This document shows, piece after piece, positions 34,850-44,900 of a stretch of 64,000 bases of DNA. The notes beneath the pieces were generated by a model that was not told the DNA's origin, did no database searches, and was given only the letters and a program-made list of their open reading frames with translations. Every line of letters begins with the position of its first letter. Positions within the stretch are counted from its first letter, which is position 1. The position numbers and the translations under genes are program-made. This DNA is from Pseudoips prasinana (taxonomy: Eukaryota > Arthropoda > Insecta > Lepidoptera > Nolidae), in the NCBI GenBank assembly GCA_951640165.1, contig OX621253.1, positions 14,712,001-14,776,000 of the forward strand, read 5' to 3'.

Positions 34850-35148
34850 AGACGCGCCGCGGCCGGTTGACGTGGTTGATAAATACTTGCCTTTCACGCC
34901 GCAGGTCATGGGTTCGATTTCCATCCTGGACAGATATTAGTGTGCAAATGTCTTTTTGTTCTAAGTCTGGGTGCAATTATCTATATAAATATGTATTTAC
35001 AAAAGAAAAGTAGTATATGTAGTAGGTATTAGTATGAGTCATCTGGTTTCCATAGTACTAGCCATCTGATCCCAAACTAAGCAGAGCTTATGTTTAGTTT
35101 GGGATCAGATGGCCGTGTGTGAATAATGTCCCAGGATATTATTATACT
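34850..35148 (+). mobile_element. tRNA-derived SINE family B with an internal inverted duplication
   Basis: Head CCGGTTGACGTGGTTGATAA, B box GGTTCGATTTCCATCC. The 3' part holds a reversed copy of its own sequence (arms 35061-35080 and 35094-35113), absent from sister copies. Confidence 0.9.
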
Positions 35149-35231
35149 ACAGTTATTTCCACTGTTCACGTTACGGCTTATATACTAGCTACATGGTCTA
35201 CTCAATATTTTCCTTCCATTTTATCTTCTAC

Positions 35232-35422
35232 TACCTGTGCCCCGCGGTTTTACTCGCGTTAAACTTTATAAATTATCACAGCTCCTCCAACAAAACAGAC
35301 AAAAATTCTAAAAACTATATTTTTGGCTTCGATATCGAATGTAGATCACGACCCAAGTATCCATTTTAAAAAATATTCCATGTGCAGTTTTGACTTTCCT
35401 ACGATTTAATTATATGTATAGA
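35232..35422 (-). mobile_element. Non-autonomous Helitron (Lep1-like), mutated ends
   Basis: Minus copy with CTGTGCCCCGCGGTTTTACT on the left and TATATGTATAGA (5' end complement) on the right. It lacks the middle part seen at 14102. Confidence 0.82.
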
Positions 35423-35484
35423 TGATGTTTCCATAAACGTGCCGTGCCGTATCAAGAGGCTATTATAGCTCATAGTTGGTTGTT

Positions 35485-35650
35485 ATCACCGGACCGTAAC
35501 TGATCGGCGAGGTAAGGAACCTAGTCACACGGTCATTCTATAGATAGGTGACTGTCAAAGTGGTTAAATTTCAGAGCATTTCCGTGTTTCGGAAGGCACA
35601 TTCAGCTGTCAGTCCCTTGCCATGTCAGAGGCCTATTGAGCCTCCCATAC
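35485..35650 (+). mobile_element. 5S rRNA-derived SINE, diverged
   Basis: CACCGGACCGTAACTGATCG, AGATAGGTGACTGTCAAAGT, CCATGTCAGAGGCCTATTGA. It has several short deletions. Confidence 0.75.
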
Positions 35651-36111
35651 CATAAAAAAGAAGTGGCCAGTATCTTTACGATTCTCGATAAAATCCGCCT
35701 TTTCAACAAATAAAGCAGGTACATAAAAATAAACGTATCGCAACATATGAAGAAATACCTGTATTGTAGGTTTCCTATCTTTATACATGATAATCCTGAT
35801 ATGTACTCAATTAGCCGAGGAATGTGGAATAGACTGGACACTTCCAGTATCCGTTAGACATACCATTTATATCCAGAGTATCTTGGGACACGGCTAACTG
35901 TATCGGTCAGTTGCTAATGAAATTACAATTTACAGGGTGTCCCCTTTTGCTGGGTAGTTACAGAGGAATTTAAATCTGTTGGGTATAGAAATATTTAAGG
36001 CTCGTGACAAATTAAGAAAATAATGCCTTCATAGATTTCAATACGCCGAATATGATCTGGTTATAATAAAATTAGTATTATTACGTTAAGCTGCACACAT
36101 TGGAGGCACAA
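35651..36111. other. No gene seen
   Basis: No feature recognised. Confidence 0.5.
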
Positions 36112-36296
36112 TCACACTAATATTATAAAGGCGAAAGTTTGTTAGCGTGTGACTGTGTATGTTTGTTACTTCTTCACGTCTAAACGGCTGGAGAGATTTT
36201 ATTCAAATTTGGTTTAGAGTTAGCTGATACCCTGGATTAACACATAGGCTATAATTTATAAAGTTTAATGCGGGTAAAACCGCGGGGCACAACTAG
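36112..36296 (+). mobile_element. Non-autonomous Helitron (Lep1-like)
   Basis: TCACACTAATATTATAAAGG start, TAATGCGGGTAAAACCGCGG hairpin, CACAACTAG end followed by T. Confidence 0.9.
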
Positions 36297-37004
36297 TAGT
36301 ATAATAATTCTTTGGCATGACCGCAGCAGAAGGATTAGGTAGTTAGTTAGATGAGTGATTGGTTTCCGCACTTAGTACATGATATTAAGAAGGATTATTA
36401 CAGTAGTAAATAAAGCCGCTCGACAGATATGTGGAGCTATTTGTCTTACCTTCCACAGGAATATCTCTGCTTTAAGTAAACAATAGTGAACCCAAGCATA
36501 GAAGCGTTTTTCATATTTCTTTTTCTATTTACAGTTCTGTACAACTATTTAACAATTTAACAATATTATTAAATAAACGAATTATGCAGTAGTATAGGTA
36601 CTTGTCGGTAGATTATGAATGTGAGGGCGTAATGAAATTAGCTCTTTTTGCAAAGAACGTCACTCGTTCGACACGATTGGCAACTGAAATGTTTTTCGTA
36701 TTTGGCGAGGTGATGTTCTATAAAACGATCACCGTTGTATCTCACAGGATTCTTTATACACATTATAGATCGAAGTCTCCACTGCATTAAAAAAATACAA
36801 CGTAAAAATACTTGTTAGGAAAATAAACATATTCCCATGATATTACCACACAACATAAAATTCTTCATTCAACACTAAATAATCTTTAAAAACATTACTA
36901 CACTACTTGAATGATTAGAATTATTAAATGCGTGATAGATAAGGAAAATCTTTGCATTCTTCATCATTACAGCTAAATAAGTCCACTGCTGGTCAAGAAT
37001 GGTC
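36297..37004. other. No gene seen
   Basis: No feature recognised. Confidence 0.5.
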
Positions 37005-37200
37005 TTGGGGGGATATGCCATAATCGCCACGCTTGGCAGGCGGGTTGGCGATCGCAGTAAGATAGTCATAGTAATCAGAAGGAAGCTGCTGCCCATCCTC
37101 TGGTAGATATTCCCTCGGGTCGACTTCTACGCCCCCCACGGGATGAGATGGGGTGATAATATTCTGATTCTGATATTTGTCGCCGTCACCACATTGCATT
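37005..37200 (-). repeat. Lepidopteran repeat H
   Basis: Minus copy: GGATATGCCATAATCGCCAC, GTAGATATTCCCTCGGGTCG, CCCCACGGGATGAGATGGGG. Confidence 0.8.
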
Positions 37201-37554
37201 CTTACATTTGTATTATTATATTTAACGGGCAAAATTTAGTTTATATTTTGCGCGCTATTATTGATTTTGTTAATTTTCATTCTGTTCTTCAACTCGTTTT
37301 GATAGTTTTCTGTTTAATCTATTTGCACTTTAAATATAAGCCTATACGGGTTAGGCATTTATCAATGATATTGCGTTTATTTGCCATGCTGCAGTTCATT
37401 CAACTTTGAAATAATCAAAAGTTTAATGAGGTTAAAAACAAAAGTTATCTATAAGTGTGGTTTTGTTAGATGTGCAGTTGTTAGAACATCAACTGTTTGT
37501 TTAATACTTTTATGTAACCAGATGTATTTTAATCGAAATACATTCACACTATTC

Positions 37555-37573
37555 ATCATCATCATCATCATCT
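37555..37573 (+). repeat. (ATC)n run, tail of the LINE at 37554-39617
   Basis: Six ATC triplets mark the minus-strand 3' end of the LINE. Confidence 0.92.
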
Positions 37574-37652
37574 TGACCCACCAATATGCCAGTGGGTCTG
37601 GTTTCCGCACTTAGTCCCGATGTGGACCATTGTACGTAAGCCACGGTGGCCT

Positions 37653-39215
37653 TTACTCCATCCAGCCCACCTCCTTCCAGAAGCATATTAGATCTCCCAA
37701 ACTTCTCAGGGCCTCCGGAAGAGTTCTTGGTGAGCCCAAGGTTTCTCTCCTGATTTTCACGATGCCTGTGCACTCGAGGAGCACATGCGCGACCGTTTCG
37801 TCAGCGTCCATGCACGCTCTACACAGAGGGCTGTCAGTTATGCCAATAGTGTGAAAGTGTTTGTTGAGTGAGCAGTGTCCGGTGATGGTCCCCACCACAA
37901 CTCGTAGGTTTTTCCTGTTGAGCCGTAGTAGACGCCGCTTCAGCTTACCATCCAGGCATGGCATTGCTTCTTTGGATTGTCTACAGCCCGATGTTGAGGA
38001 CCACCAGATCTCGGACTGTGTGTGTGTGTGTTTTTGTAGCCATCTACGTATTTGAGTGAAGGGTATGGGCACAGTTGGTTCCGGTCCAATGGCCGCTGTG
38101 TTTGAGCCTCTCCTGGCTAGCTCGTCAGCTGCATCATTGCCCAGTGACCCGCTGTGTCCTTTGATCCATTGTAGAGTTATTGTGTTGTTGTAGTGTCCCA
38201 CAACATGTTCCAGTGCGTTATGGCATTCCAGTATTAATCCCGAGGCAAAGTGGTATCTTTCCAAGGATTGGAGTACTGATGCGCTATCAGATAGTATGCG
38301 TATGCAGGTGTTTGTGATTTTTCTAGCCTTAATTGCATGTGCTGCAAGGATGATGCCAACACACTCAGCCTGGTATACAGTGTTGAACGTACTTAGGGGC
38401 CTTGATATTTTGATGTTCAGGTCATTTGAGAAAACTCCCACTCCTGTTCCGGAGTCGGTTTTTGACCCATCAGTGTAGATTCTTATCTCCGTTGGGTTCG
38501 GATGGTCACATTCTTCTTCAGTGAGTTGTATATTGTAGTGCTTCTGGAAATGGTGTGTTTTTAAGATTTTATCACTAGGTGATGCCATCATGGGTTGCCG
38601 TTTGATCGCGTCTTCGTGAATACGAGTATGCTTTATTCTAAGGTCATTGTTTAGGGTGTCGTTCATGCTGAGTCTAAAGATTGCTATGGTTGCATCCTCC
38701 TGCACAGTAAGATGTAGGGGTGGCAGTCCCAGCATTGCTTGTAGGGCGGCGGTGGGTGTTGTTCTCATGCTGCCAGTGATTGCTACACATGCCAGTCGCT
38801 GCAGCTTTTCTAGTTCTTTTTGATTTGAGCTCAAGTTGGTCCTGGGCCACCAGACCAGCGAGCCGTATGTGACGAGTGGTCTGATAACAGAGGTGTATAG
38901 CCAGTAGGTGACCCTAGGGCTAATGCCCCAGTTTTTTCCCAGCAGTTGCTTACACTGCCACATTGATATGCTGGCTTTGGTGGTCAAGTATTCAGTGTGT
39001 TTTGCCCAATTCAGTTGTTTGTCCAAATATATGCCCAGATATTTGGTTTCAGTTGAAAGGGTCAGGGTTGTGCCGAAAAATTTTGGTAACTGAAGTGTTG
39101 CCAGCTTCCTTTTTTTTGTGAAGAGTATTAATTGTGTTTTTGTGGGGTTTACCGATAGTTGGTATTCCGTGCACATTGCTCTACTATTTTTAGGGCTTGG
39201 CGCATGAGATTGCAT
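37653..39215 (-). pseudogene. RT C-terminus, RNase H and CCHC knuckle of the LINE
   Basis: 520-codon open frame. After residue 15 it resumes the RT thumb region (TEYQLSVNP). RNase H occupies about residues 244-370, with all four acidic catalytic positions kept. A Cys/His knuckle lies at 465-482. The first 14 codons are out-of-frame read-through before the frameshift. Its length and intact catalytic residues suggest a young insertion, but it cannot be autonomous. Confidence 0.9.
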
Positions 39216-39562
39216 AAGGTGTTTTCATGTTTTCCGTTTATAATTATGGTGATATCGTCAGCATAGCCAACTGTAAAGTAGTCTTTATTGTTTAGTCGTT
39301 CGATCAGTTCATTTGCAACAAGGTTCCACAGAAGTGGCGATAGAACACCACCTTGTGGACATCCCTTTGCCACAATGGCCCTTGTGGTGTCGTTCACTGT
39401 AACTTGTACAGCCCTCAAACTGAGCATGTTATTAATCCAGCCAGTTAGGGTTGAGTTGACGCCGTGTTTCTCTAGGGCCATGCTGATGCTGTGGAAGATG
39501 GTTTTGTCAAAAGCGCCTTCAATGTCCAGGAAGGCAGCTAGAGATGAACCTTTGTGGTCCAC
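39149..39562 (-). pseudogene. RT core (palm) fragment of the same LINE
   Basis: 137 codons containing FLDIEGAFD (first catalytic Asp), GCPQGGVLSP and GYADD (catalytic pair). It runs into a frameshift and stops at 39149. The N-terminal part of RT is absent because the insertion is 5'-truncated at 39617. Confidence 0.9.
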
Positions 39563-39630
39563 TGCGCATTCGATCTTAGCGACTACGCTGTGCAGTGCAG
39601 ACTCTGTGGATTTTTTTCATTCACACTATT

Positions 39631-40203
39631 ACAACTTTGTCTAAGCTCCCCGCAGGACAGGCTTAGACTAGTGCAGGGCGTTTCGTATTTTCATATTTAT
39701 AATGGCAATAAAAATTTGTACGCTTTATTCTAACAACTCTGTATAAACGTGTTAATTCTTGGTTAATAAAGTTCTATTCTATTCTATGTATACCTATTTT
39801 GAAGCTGTATTGATTCCCTAGTCAATAAGTACAGCTTTAATCAATTCTGTCTTATGAATTTTTATTCATACATCAACAACGAGATTATTATTTTGTCTAT
39901 AAACTTTTAAGTTTTGATTAAAAAGTTAAGTTTACGTTCAGCCCTCGGAAGGCCCTGAAGGTATCTTATAGCAAATCGTCGTTAGCTCACTGCAGCCTGC
40001 CATCTTACCTATCCCCTGGGAAATCATATGGAGGCAATTTTTGTTCAGCCAACACTGCGTCAGTGGTGCCATATGAAAATCACCCTTATAACCTACATAA
40101 AAAAGTTCATCCGCCGGTGTCGAGGATACATATCCTGACAGCGGCAAATTAGATTTTTCCAAGATCATACGGTTTATCTTATAAAAAACCATGACAATTA
40201 CTT
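39631..40203. other. No gene seen
   Basis: Contains a LINE-tail-like stretch (GGTTAATAAAGTTCTATTCT at 39761); otherwise unassigned. Confidence 0.45.
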
Positions 40204-40445
40204 CTTTATCGTATGGGCAGTGGTTACCCTCGTGTCTGAGTTGTTTAAGCCGCCCATTAGGCGTCTGACTTGGCTTAACGACTGTTGCATGACTACAACC
40301 GGGACCGAAAGGTTAACGTGCCCACTGAACCACGGAGACGCTCAGTAATTAAACCAATGTGGCGGTATCCCATCTATGGACAGACCGCGAGCCTAGTTGC
40401 TTAACCTCCACAATTACTTACGGACCAGTGAGAGCATCTGGCTAT
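40204..40445 (-). mobile_element. 5S rRNA-derived SINE
   Basis: Minus copy from CGTATGGGCAGTGGTTACCC to TTAACCTCCACAATTACTTA and the head GACCAGTGAGAGCATCTGGC. Confidence 0.85.
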
Positions 40446-41049
40446 TAGATACAATTTTGAACAAGACTGATCTTTTTTGACTCGTTACAAAAAATCTCAA
40501 TATCACATTGAAAACAAAAATATCACGGAGATTTTTTTTTTATTAAGTGATAAAACTTCTTTCTTTTAATATCTATATTCGTTTTTAAAAAGTGTATTTT
40601 AAGCGCCATACTATTTTTCTTCAATATTACTGTTTCTAACGTAGTTTGACGTTTTACGGTCAATCTAATATGCTCGCATCTAATACTTTAAACGCGAGGA
40701 TGGGCCGGAATTGCACTAAAGAAGAAAATAGGTTCACTTGGCCTCTTAAATGTGCTCTATTTATTAATCTAGCTTACCTCCAACCGACACTTAAAAAGAG
40801 CAATTACCTTTGTCCATGAAGAAACGTTTTATTTATGTAATTTTTGTAGGTAAGCTTATTTTGCTCACTAATTTCCTTTCTATTCTGTACATGCATACAT
40901 CTGTATGTATCTTCTGCCACTTTCGTTCTAAATACAAATTTTGGTTCATCCAACTCATTGGTTGCCTATAGCATTAACTTAACTATTAATTAGTTTACTG
41001 GATTATAAATTACTTGAAGCAATAAAGTTACTTATTATTACTATTTTTT
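40446..41049. other. Upstream of Cht5, no gene seen
   Basis: A donor-like site TTTGTAGGTAAGC at 40844-40856 could end a noncoding first exon of Cht5, but no promoter was identified. Confidence 0.3.
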
Positions 41050-41306
41050 AATACCATTCAGACAATATGTAGTAAAATATAAATTTCAATAATTAAACCT
41101 AAACATAATCTCCTTGACAATAACTTAATACAAGCTAGCTAAATATCACTACCATTATAAAATAATTTGTATGAATGTATTAACCTTCCGTGTACCTAAA
41201 TATCTGTAATAAGTAACTACAAATAATAACTGTATTACTACAAACATGTTCTGACTATTTACAAGCGCTTTTTAAAGTCTACGTGAATGAAAACCTTTTT
41301 TATTTT
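41050..41306 (+). repeat. Interspersed repeat G, empty copy
   Basis: Same order of motifs as 8050-8485 without the Helitron; ends CTACGTGAATGAAAACCTTT. A third partial copy lies at 2362-2450 on the minus strand. Confidence 0.8.
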
Positions 41307-41407
41307 ATTTTTTTATTTATACAATAGCCCTCGATCTGAAATCAATTTGGGTCTTTGAAATATTAATTAAGAATAAAAATCGGCATATTCGGATTACGTA
41401 TTGAATG

Positions 41408-41545
41408 TACACACGCCAGCACATCCTGCTACCCCATCTGTCAAATTTCTTTTATAGATTTTCAACTTTATCACAAAAGCATAAGGTTCAGTTACACTTA
41501 GGGAAATTTGACAGATTGGGGTAGCTTGATGTGCTGGCGTCTGTA
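41408..41545 (+). mobile_element. Palindromic MITE family F, TA-flanked
   Basis: The left arm ACACGCCAGCACATCCTGCT and right arm TTGATGTGCTGGCGTCTGTA are inverted, with TA at both ends (Tc1/mariner-type). It lies 360 bp upstream of the first Cht5 coding exon. Confidence 0.87.
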
Positions 41546-41616
41546 TTATTATGTTGCAATTTTGCTATAGCTTGGTAATAAAGGGACAGTTTTATGTAAA
41601 CATCCTTTGTGTTTTA

Positions 41617-41840
41617 TTATCAGCCTGATATCGCCCACTGCTGGACATAGGCCTCCCCTTAAGGTTTCTATAACATTACCGTTTGGCGGAGTTAGCCGTA
41701 TTCAAAGCACTTGCCCATGCGAGTTGGCGACCGCAGTTAGGTGGGAGCTAATACACAGGTGGCGCTACTGCCCTGGTGTATCCCTTAGTCGCCTTTTACG
41801 ACACCAACGTGATGGTATGGAGTGGCCCTGTTAATCACAC
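41617..41840 (-). mobile_element. RTE-like LINE 3' UTR fragment, second subfamily
   Basis: TATCAGCCTGATATCGCCCA and then CACTGCTGGACATAGGCCTC mark the 3' UTR. The body (TTTGGCGGAGTTAGCCG... to the AGTGGCCCTGTTAA region) is shared with 59975-60180. It lies 70 bp upstream of the first Cht5 coding exon. Confidence 0.75.
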
Positions 41841-41882
41841 ACTCCCTAGTGTTGCCTTAGTTTATTTAATAGTAATGTTTGT

Positions 41883-41906
41883 GTTTATTTTGTTACCAGG
41901 TTCAAA
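41883..41906 (+). promoter_or_regulatory. Cht5: Splice acceptor before the start codon; noncoding 5' exon implied
   Basis: A pyrimidine-rich tract ending in CAG lies 7 bp before the ATG, so the translation start sits in the second or a later exon. The first exon and promoter lie upstream, possibly within the window. Confidence 0.65.
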
Positions 41907-41964
41907 ATGAGGGCGATCTTAGCGACGTTGGCTGTCTTGGCGGTCGCAACGACTGCTGTGCAAG
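41900..41964 (+). CDS. Cht5: Cht5 coding exon 1 (ATG at 41907; signal peptide)
   Basis: A pyrimidine-rich acceptor (tttgttaccag, AG at 41898-41899) precedes 7 bp of 5' UTR and the ATG at 41907. The exon encodes residues 1-19, a basic Arg2 followed by a hydrophobic run typical of a signal peptide, and ends after one base of codon 20 at donor gtaatc (41965). The start was chosen because it is the only in-frame Met, and the N-terminus [15 protein letters not shown] matches known moth chitinases. Confidence 0.95.
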
Positions 41965-44900
41965 GTAATCGTAAAGAACATTTCTCTGAAAATTCACTGA
42001 ACATATCTATCTATATATCTGGTAATACACTATCTATTTGCGGTTGATATCTTTATTGACCGCCTCCTTGGGCTAACGGTCTTGAGCCGCAAACAAAAAG
42101 TTGGTCGGGCCAAAAAGTGATATTAGGGTATTTTCGTTTCGACTATCCAGTTCCAGTTCCAGGCTTTTAGTCTCAGTAGCAGCTTGGAGTCTGAAAGTTG
42201 GCGGTTTCACACCACCGTGTCTCGGAGAGCACGTAAAGCCGTCAGCTCTGTCCTTTTTCTTTCCGATCGTTTACGGCTGGAATAGAAAATGCAGACTTTT
42301 ATGCAGACTGTTACTCACTTAAGTAACTTACTGTAAGCTCACTTTATGTGTGAAACCTATTAATATTTTGAATTGTCACTTTACTGGCCTGCTATACTAC
42401 TGGTGAGTCAGATACCGTAGGTTTTATCTGCACCCAGGAAAAATCTTTGTGTGATTAGAATGATTATTTATTCTATGTCTGGGTGTAATTTGTCTATAAT
42501 ATGTAGGTATGTATTCAGAAATGTATAAGTATGTTTGTAAGATAGCAATGTGTCAGTTGTCTCAAGATATTCATTTATTTATTAATACTGCTCATTGGCA
42601 TCCCGATAGGCCATGTACAGCTAATTCCTGATTGTACAAGTAGAGACAGCTTAAGTTCCCGCTATCGAGAAAAGCTTTGAACTGTACGGAAGTTTCTGAA
42701 AGGGACATAGTACCTAACTCAAGGTACTTCTGGTGGCAGTTAACCACAAGTTGAGTCGAACAGATTAATTGAAGCTAAATCAATCACGAGTTTTACTGCT
42801 ATCTCAGATAAAGTACAATTTAATTCAAGTATAAGCTACATCTTATCGATATTTTCTTCAAAACTATATTTTTTACTTAATTTAATGGTACACATCAAAT
42901 TTGACGTTTTTTAAATAGTGTAGTAGTTTTCCTTAATGTAGGATGTTCTATAGTAAGTATATACACTAGATGTTATTAAATGTAACCTTATACATATATA
43001 AATCGAGGTAGTTTAGGCTTTAAAAAATTCTGATAAGTTGTATTGGAAATGTACGGGGATTATCACAAATACCATTATGATAAGGTACGATTAATTAGTG
43101 GAAAAATTACATTTATTATTAGGCACACTTTACTTAGTTCTACTTAATTCTATGTGACGAACGTGAGTTCGTCACATAGAATTATGTGGGAAAGGCTTCA
43201 TTAGAAATACTAATAGTTAATTATTCCAACAGTATAACTAGCACACTCCCCAGCAAAGGATACAATGTTTAAGTTGTTAGGAAATTAATAGTTTTAGGTG
43301 TTGTTAGGAAAATTGAAGTAATTTAACATATGTATTTCCTAAAATTTATTTAAGAATTATTATATCGTACGGGCAGAGGTGACCCTTGAGTCACAGTTGT
43401 TTAAGTCGCCCAGTAGGCCTCTTACAACTCACAACAAAGTTGACAACTCTCTATGGAGACTAAACTATATAAAGAGGTCGCTTTGGATGTGAAACATCTA
43501 TAGCCGCTACGTGCGGCTATAGATGTTTATGACAAACAGATTTCTGGCATGATGACGCATGCCGTGATACATGCGCAATCGACTTTTTATTTTATCATTA
43601 TGACATATTTAGTTCCTATCACAATATGTTCTTTTCTGCATATTACTTTTACAAAATAATGTCGATGTTTCAAATCTGCCAGGCGTCCCGTGACGGCTCA
43701 CATTTTTTTGATCCTTTCAACACTAAAAGCCGTGTCTTATTAAAATTAATTTTGTAACATACGTAACTATCATTAGTAGTTAAGGATAATCTTTTCCTAT
43801 TTTTTTAATCATATCAAATTGTATCGATTGTACTGGATTTTTGTGTACTTCACTGCTGCTATTCGTGAAAATCTGTACGTTTTTCATTCTAGATTTTATA
43901 TTTTTTGTGAAAATGTTGGTTTTCCTTGAAATAAAAAAAAATAAACAAAAAATAACCGGGTCTGACAACTTAACGAGCCCTACGAAGAACGGAGACTCAG
44001 AAAATAAACCTGTTTGACAGTCACCCATCCATAGACAAATAGATAGAATACTCTTTATTGTACACACTCAAACAGAAAGAAAATACGTTGGATATAAAGA
44101 ACATAATGTACCTACAACGGGTGGTCTTATCGCCTTGAGCGATCTCTTCCAGACAACCTTTGGAATAATAGGAACTGAAAGTAAAGTTAACAGTAGCAGA
44201 AGTGCAAGAAATAAATTATCTATAGATATAATAAAATCGTAGTTAATTCAGAACTGTACATTGAATATTTTTTAAAAAGGATACCTGAGGCGTGATCTAC
44301 ATTCGATATCAAAGCCAAAAATATAGGTGTTAGAATTTTTGTCTGTGTGTCTTCTTGTTTGTATGTATGTCCGGGCTAAACTCAAAAAGTACTGTATGGA
44401 TTTACTTCAAATTTTGCATGAATATTACGAAGAGGTCGGGTCAAATTAAAACGCTACATAATATCTCGCTATCACCTACGGGGGAGGAGCTGTAATAATT
44501 TATAAAATTTAACGCGGCTAAAACCGCGGGGCACAGCTATGGAAAATAAATACAGAAGAATATGAAAATTATATACAGACCACATGCCTAGGCACTTAAC
44601 CTACCCAATTACTTATGGGCTGTTTAGAGCAAATGGCTATATGGAGTGACTCTATATGCAGGTACAAATTCTTCTACTTGCTTCTTTACTACTTTTATTG
44701 GGTCCCAAATAAACGTAGTAAAGAAGCAAGTAGATGGCTTTGTACCTGCATATAGAGGAACTCCTAACCAATAACTCTTACCAGCCCATAATTTTAATTT
44801 TCACCAAACTAATAAATAAATATCTAGGGACAATGTCACACAGATCATCCTAGCCCCAAACTACTTATATAGATAGATAAATACTTATATACATAGAAAA

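Larger units (their letters stand above)
37554..39617 (-). mobile_element. 5'-truncated non-LTR retrotransposon (RT + RNase H; LOA/I/R1-like)
   Basis: On the minus strand, an RT fragment (39562-39149) carries CPQGGVLSPLLWN and the catalytic box YADD. It is followed by a 520-codon frame (39215-37653) with RNase H residues D249, E284, D310 and D361 and a terminal CX2CX8HX4C knuckle (C465, C468, H477, C482). The two frames overlap but are offset, so a single-base indel near 39180 breaks the protein. The 3' tail is a (GAT)n run, not poly(A). The element is bounded by the 13-bp duplication CATTCACACTATT (37541-37553 and 39618-39630), so both ends are exact and the 5' part of the RT and any endonuclease are missing. 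RNase H argues against RTE or Jockey. Confidence 0.93.
43369..44640 (-). mobile_element. 5S rRNA-derived SINE split into three pieces (intron 1)
   Basis: The pieces 43369-43452 (GGGCAGAGGTGACCC), 43957-44040 (GGTCTGACAACTTAACGAGC, CAGTCACCCATCCATAG) and 44572-44640 (CACTTAACCTACCCAATTAC) are in family order. The second gap holds a LINE-tail fragment (about 44041-44160) and a Helitron. Confidence 0.65.

Noticed and set aside
37861..38055. Plus-strand ORFs over the 37.6-39.6 kb region
   Set aside because: Antisense to the LINE RT/RNase H reading frame.
1..41400. A second host gene upstream
   Set aside because: No exon chain with conserved protein motifs and matched splice sites was found. All long frames trace to transposable elements or have no recognisable content.
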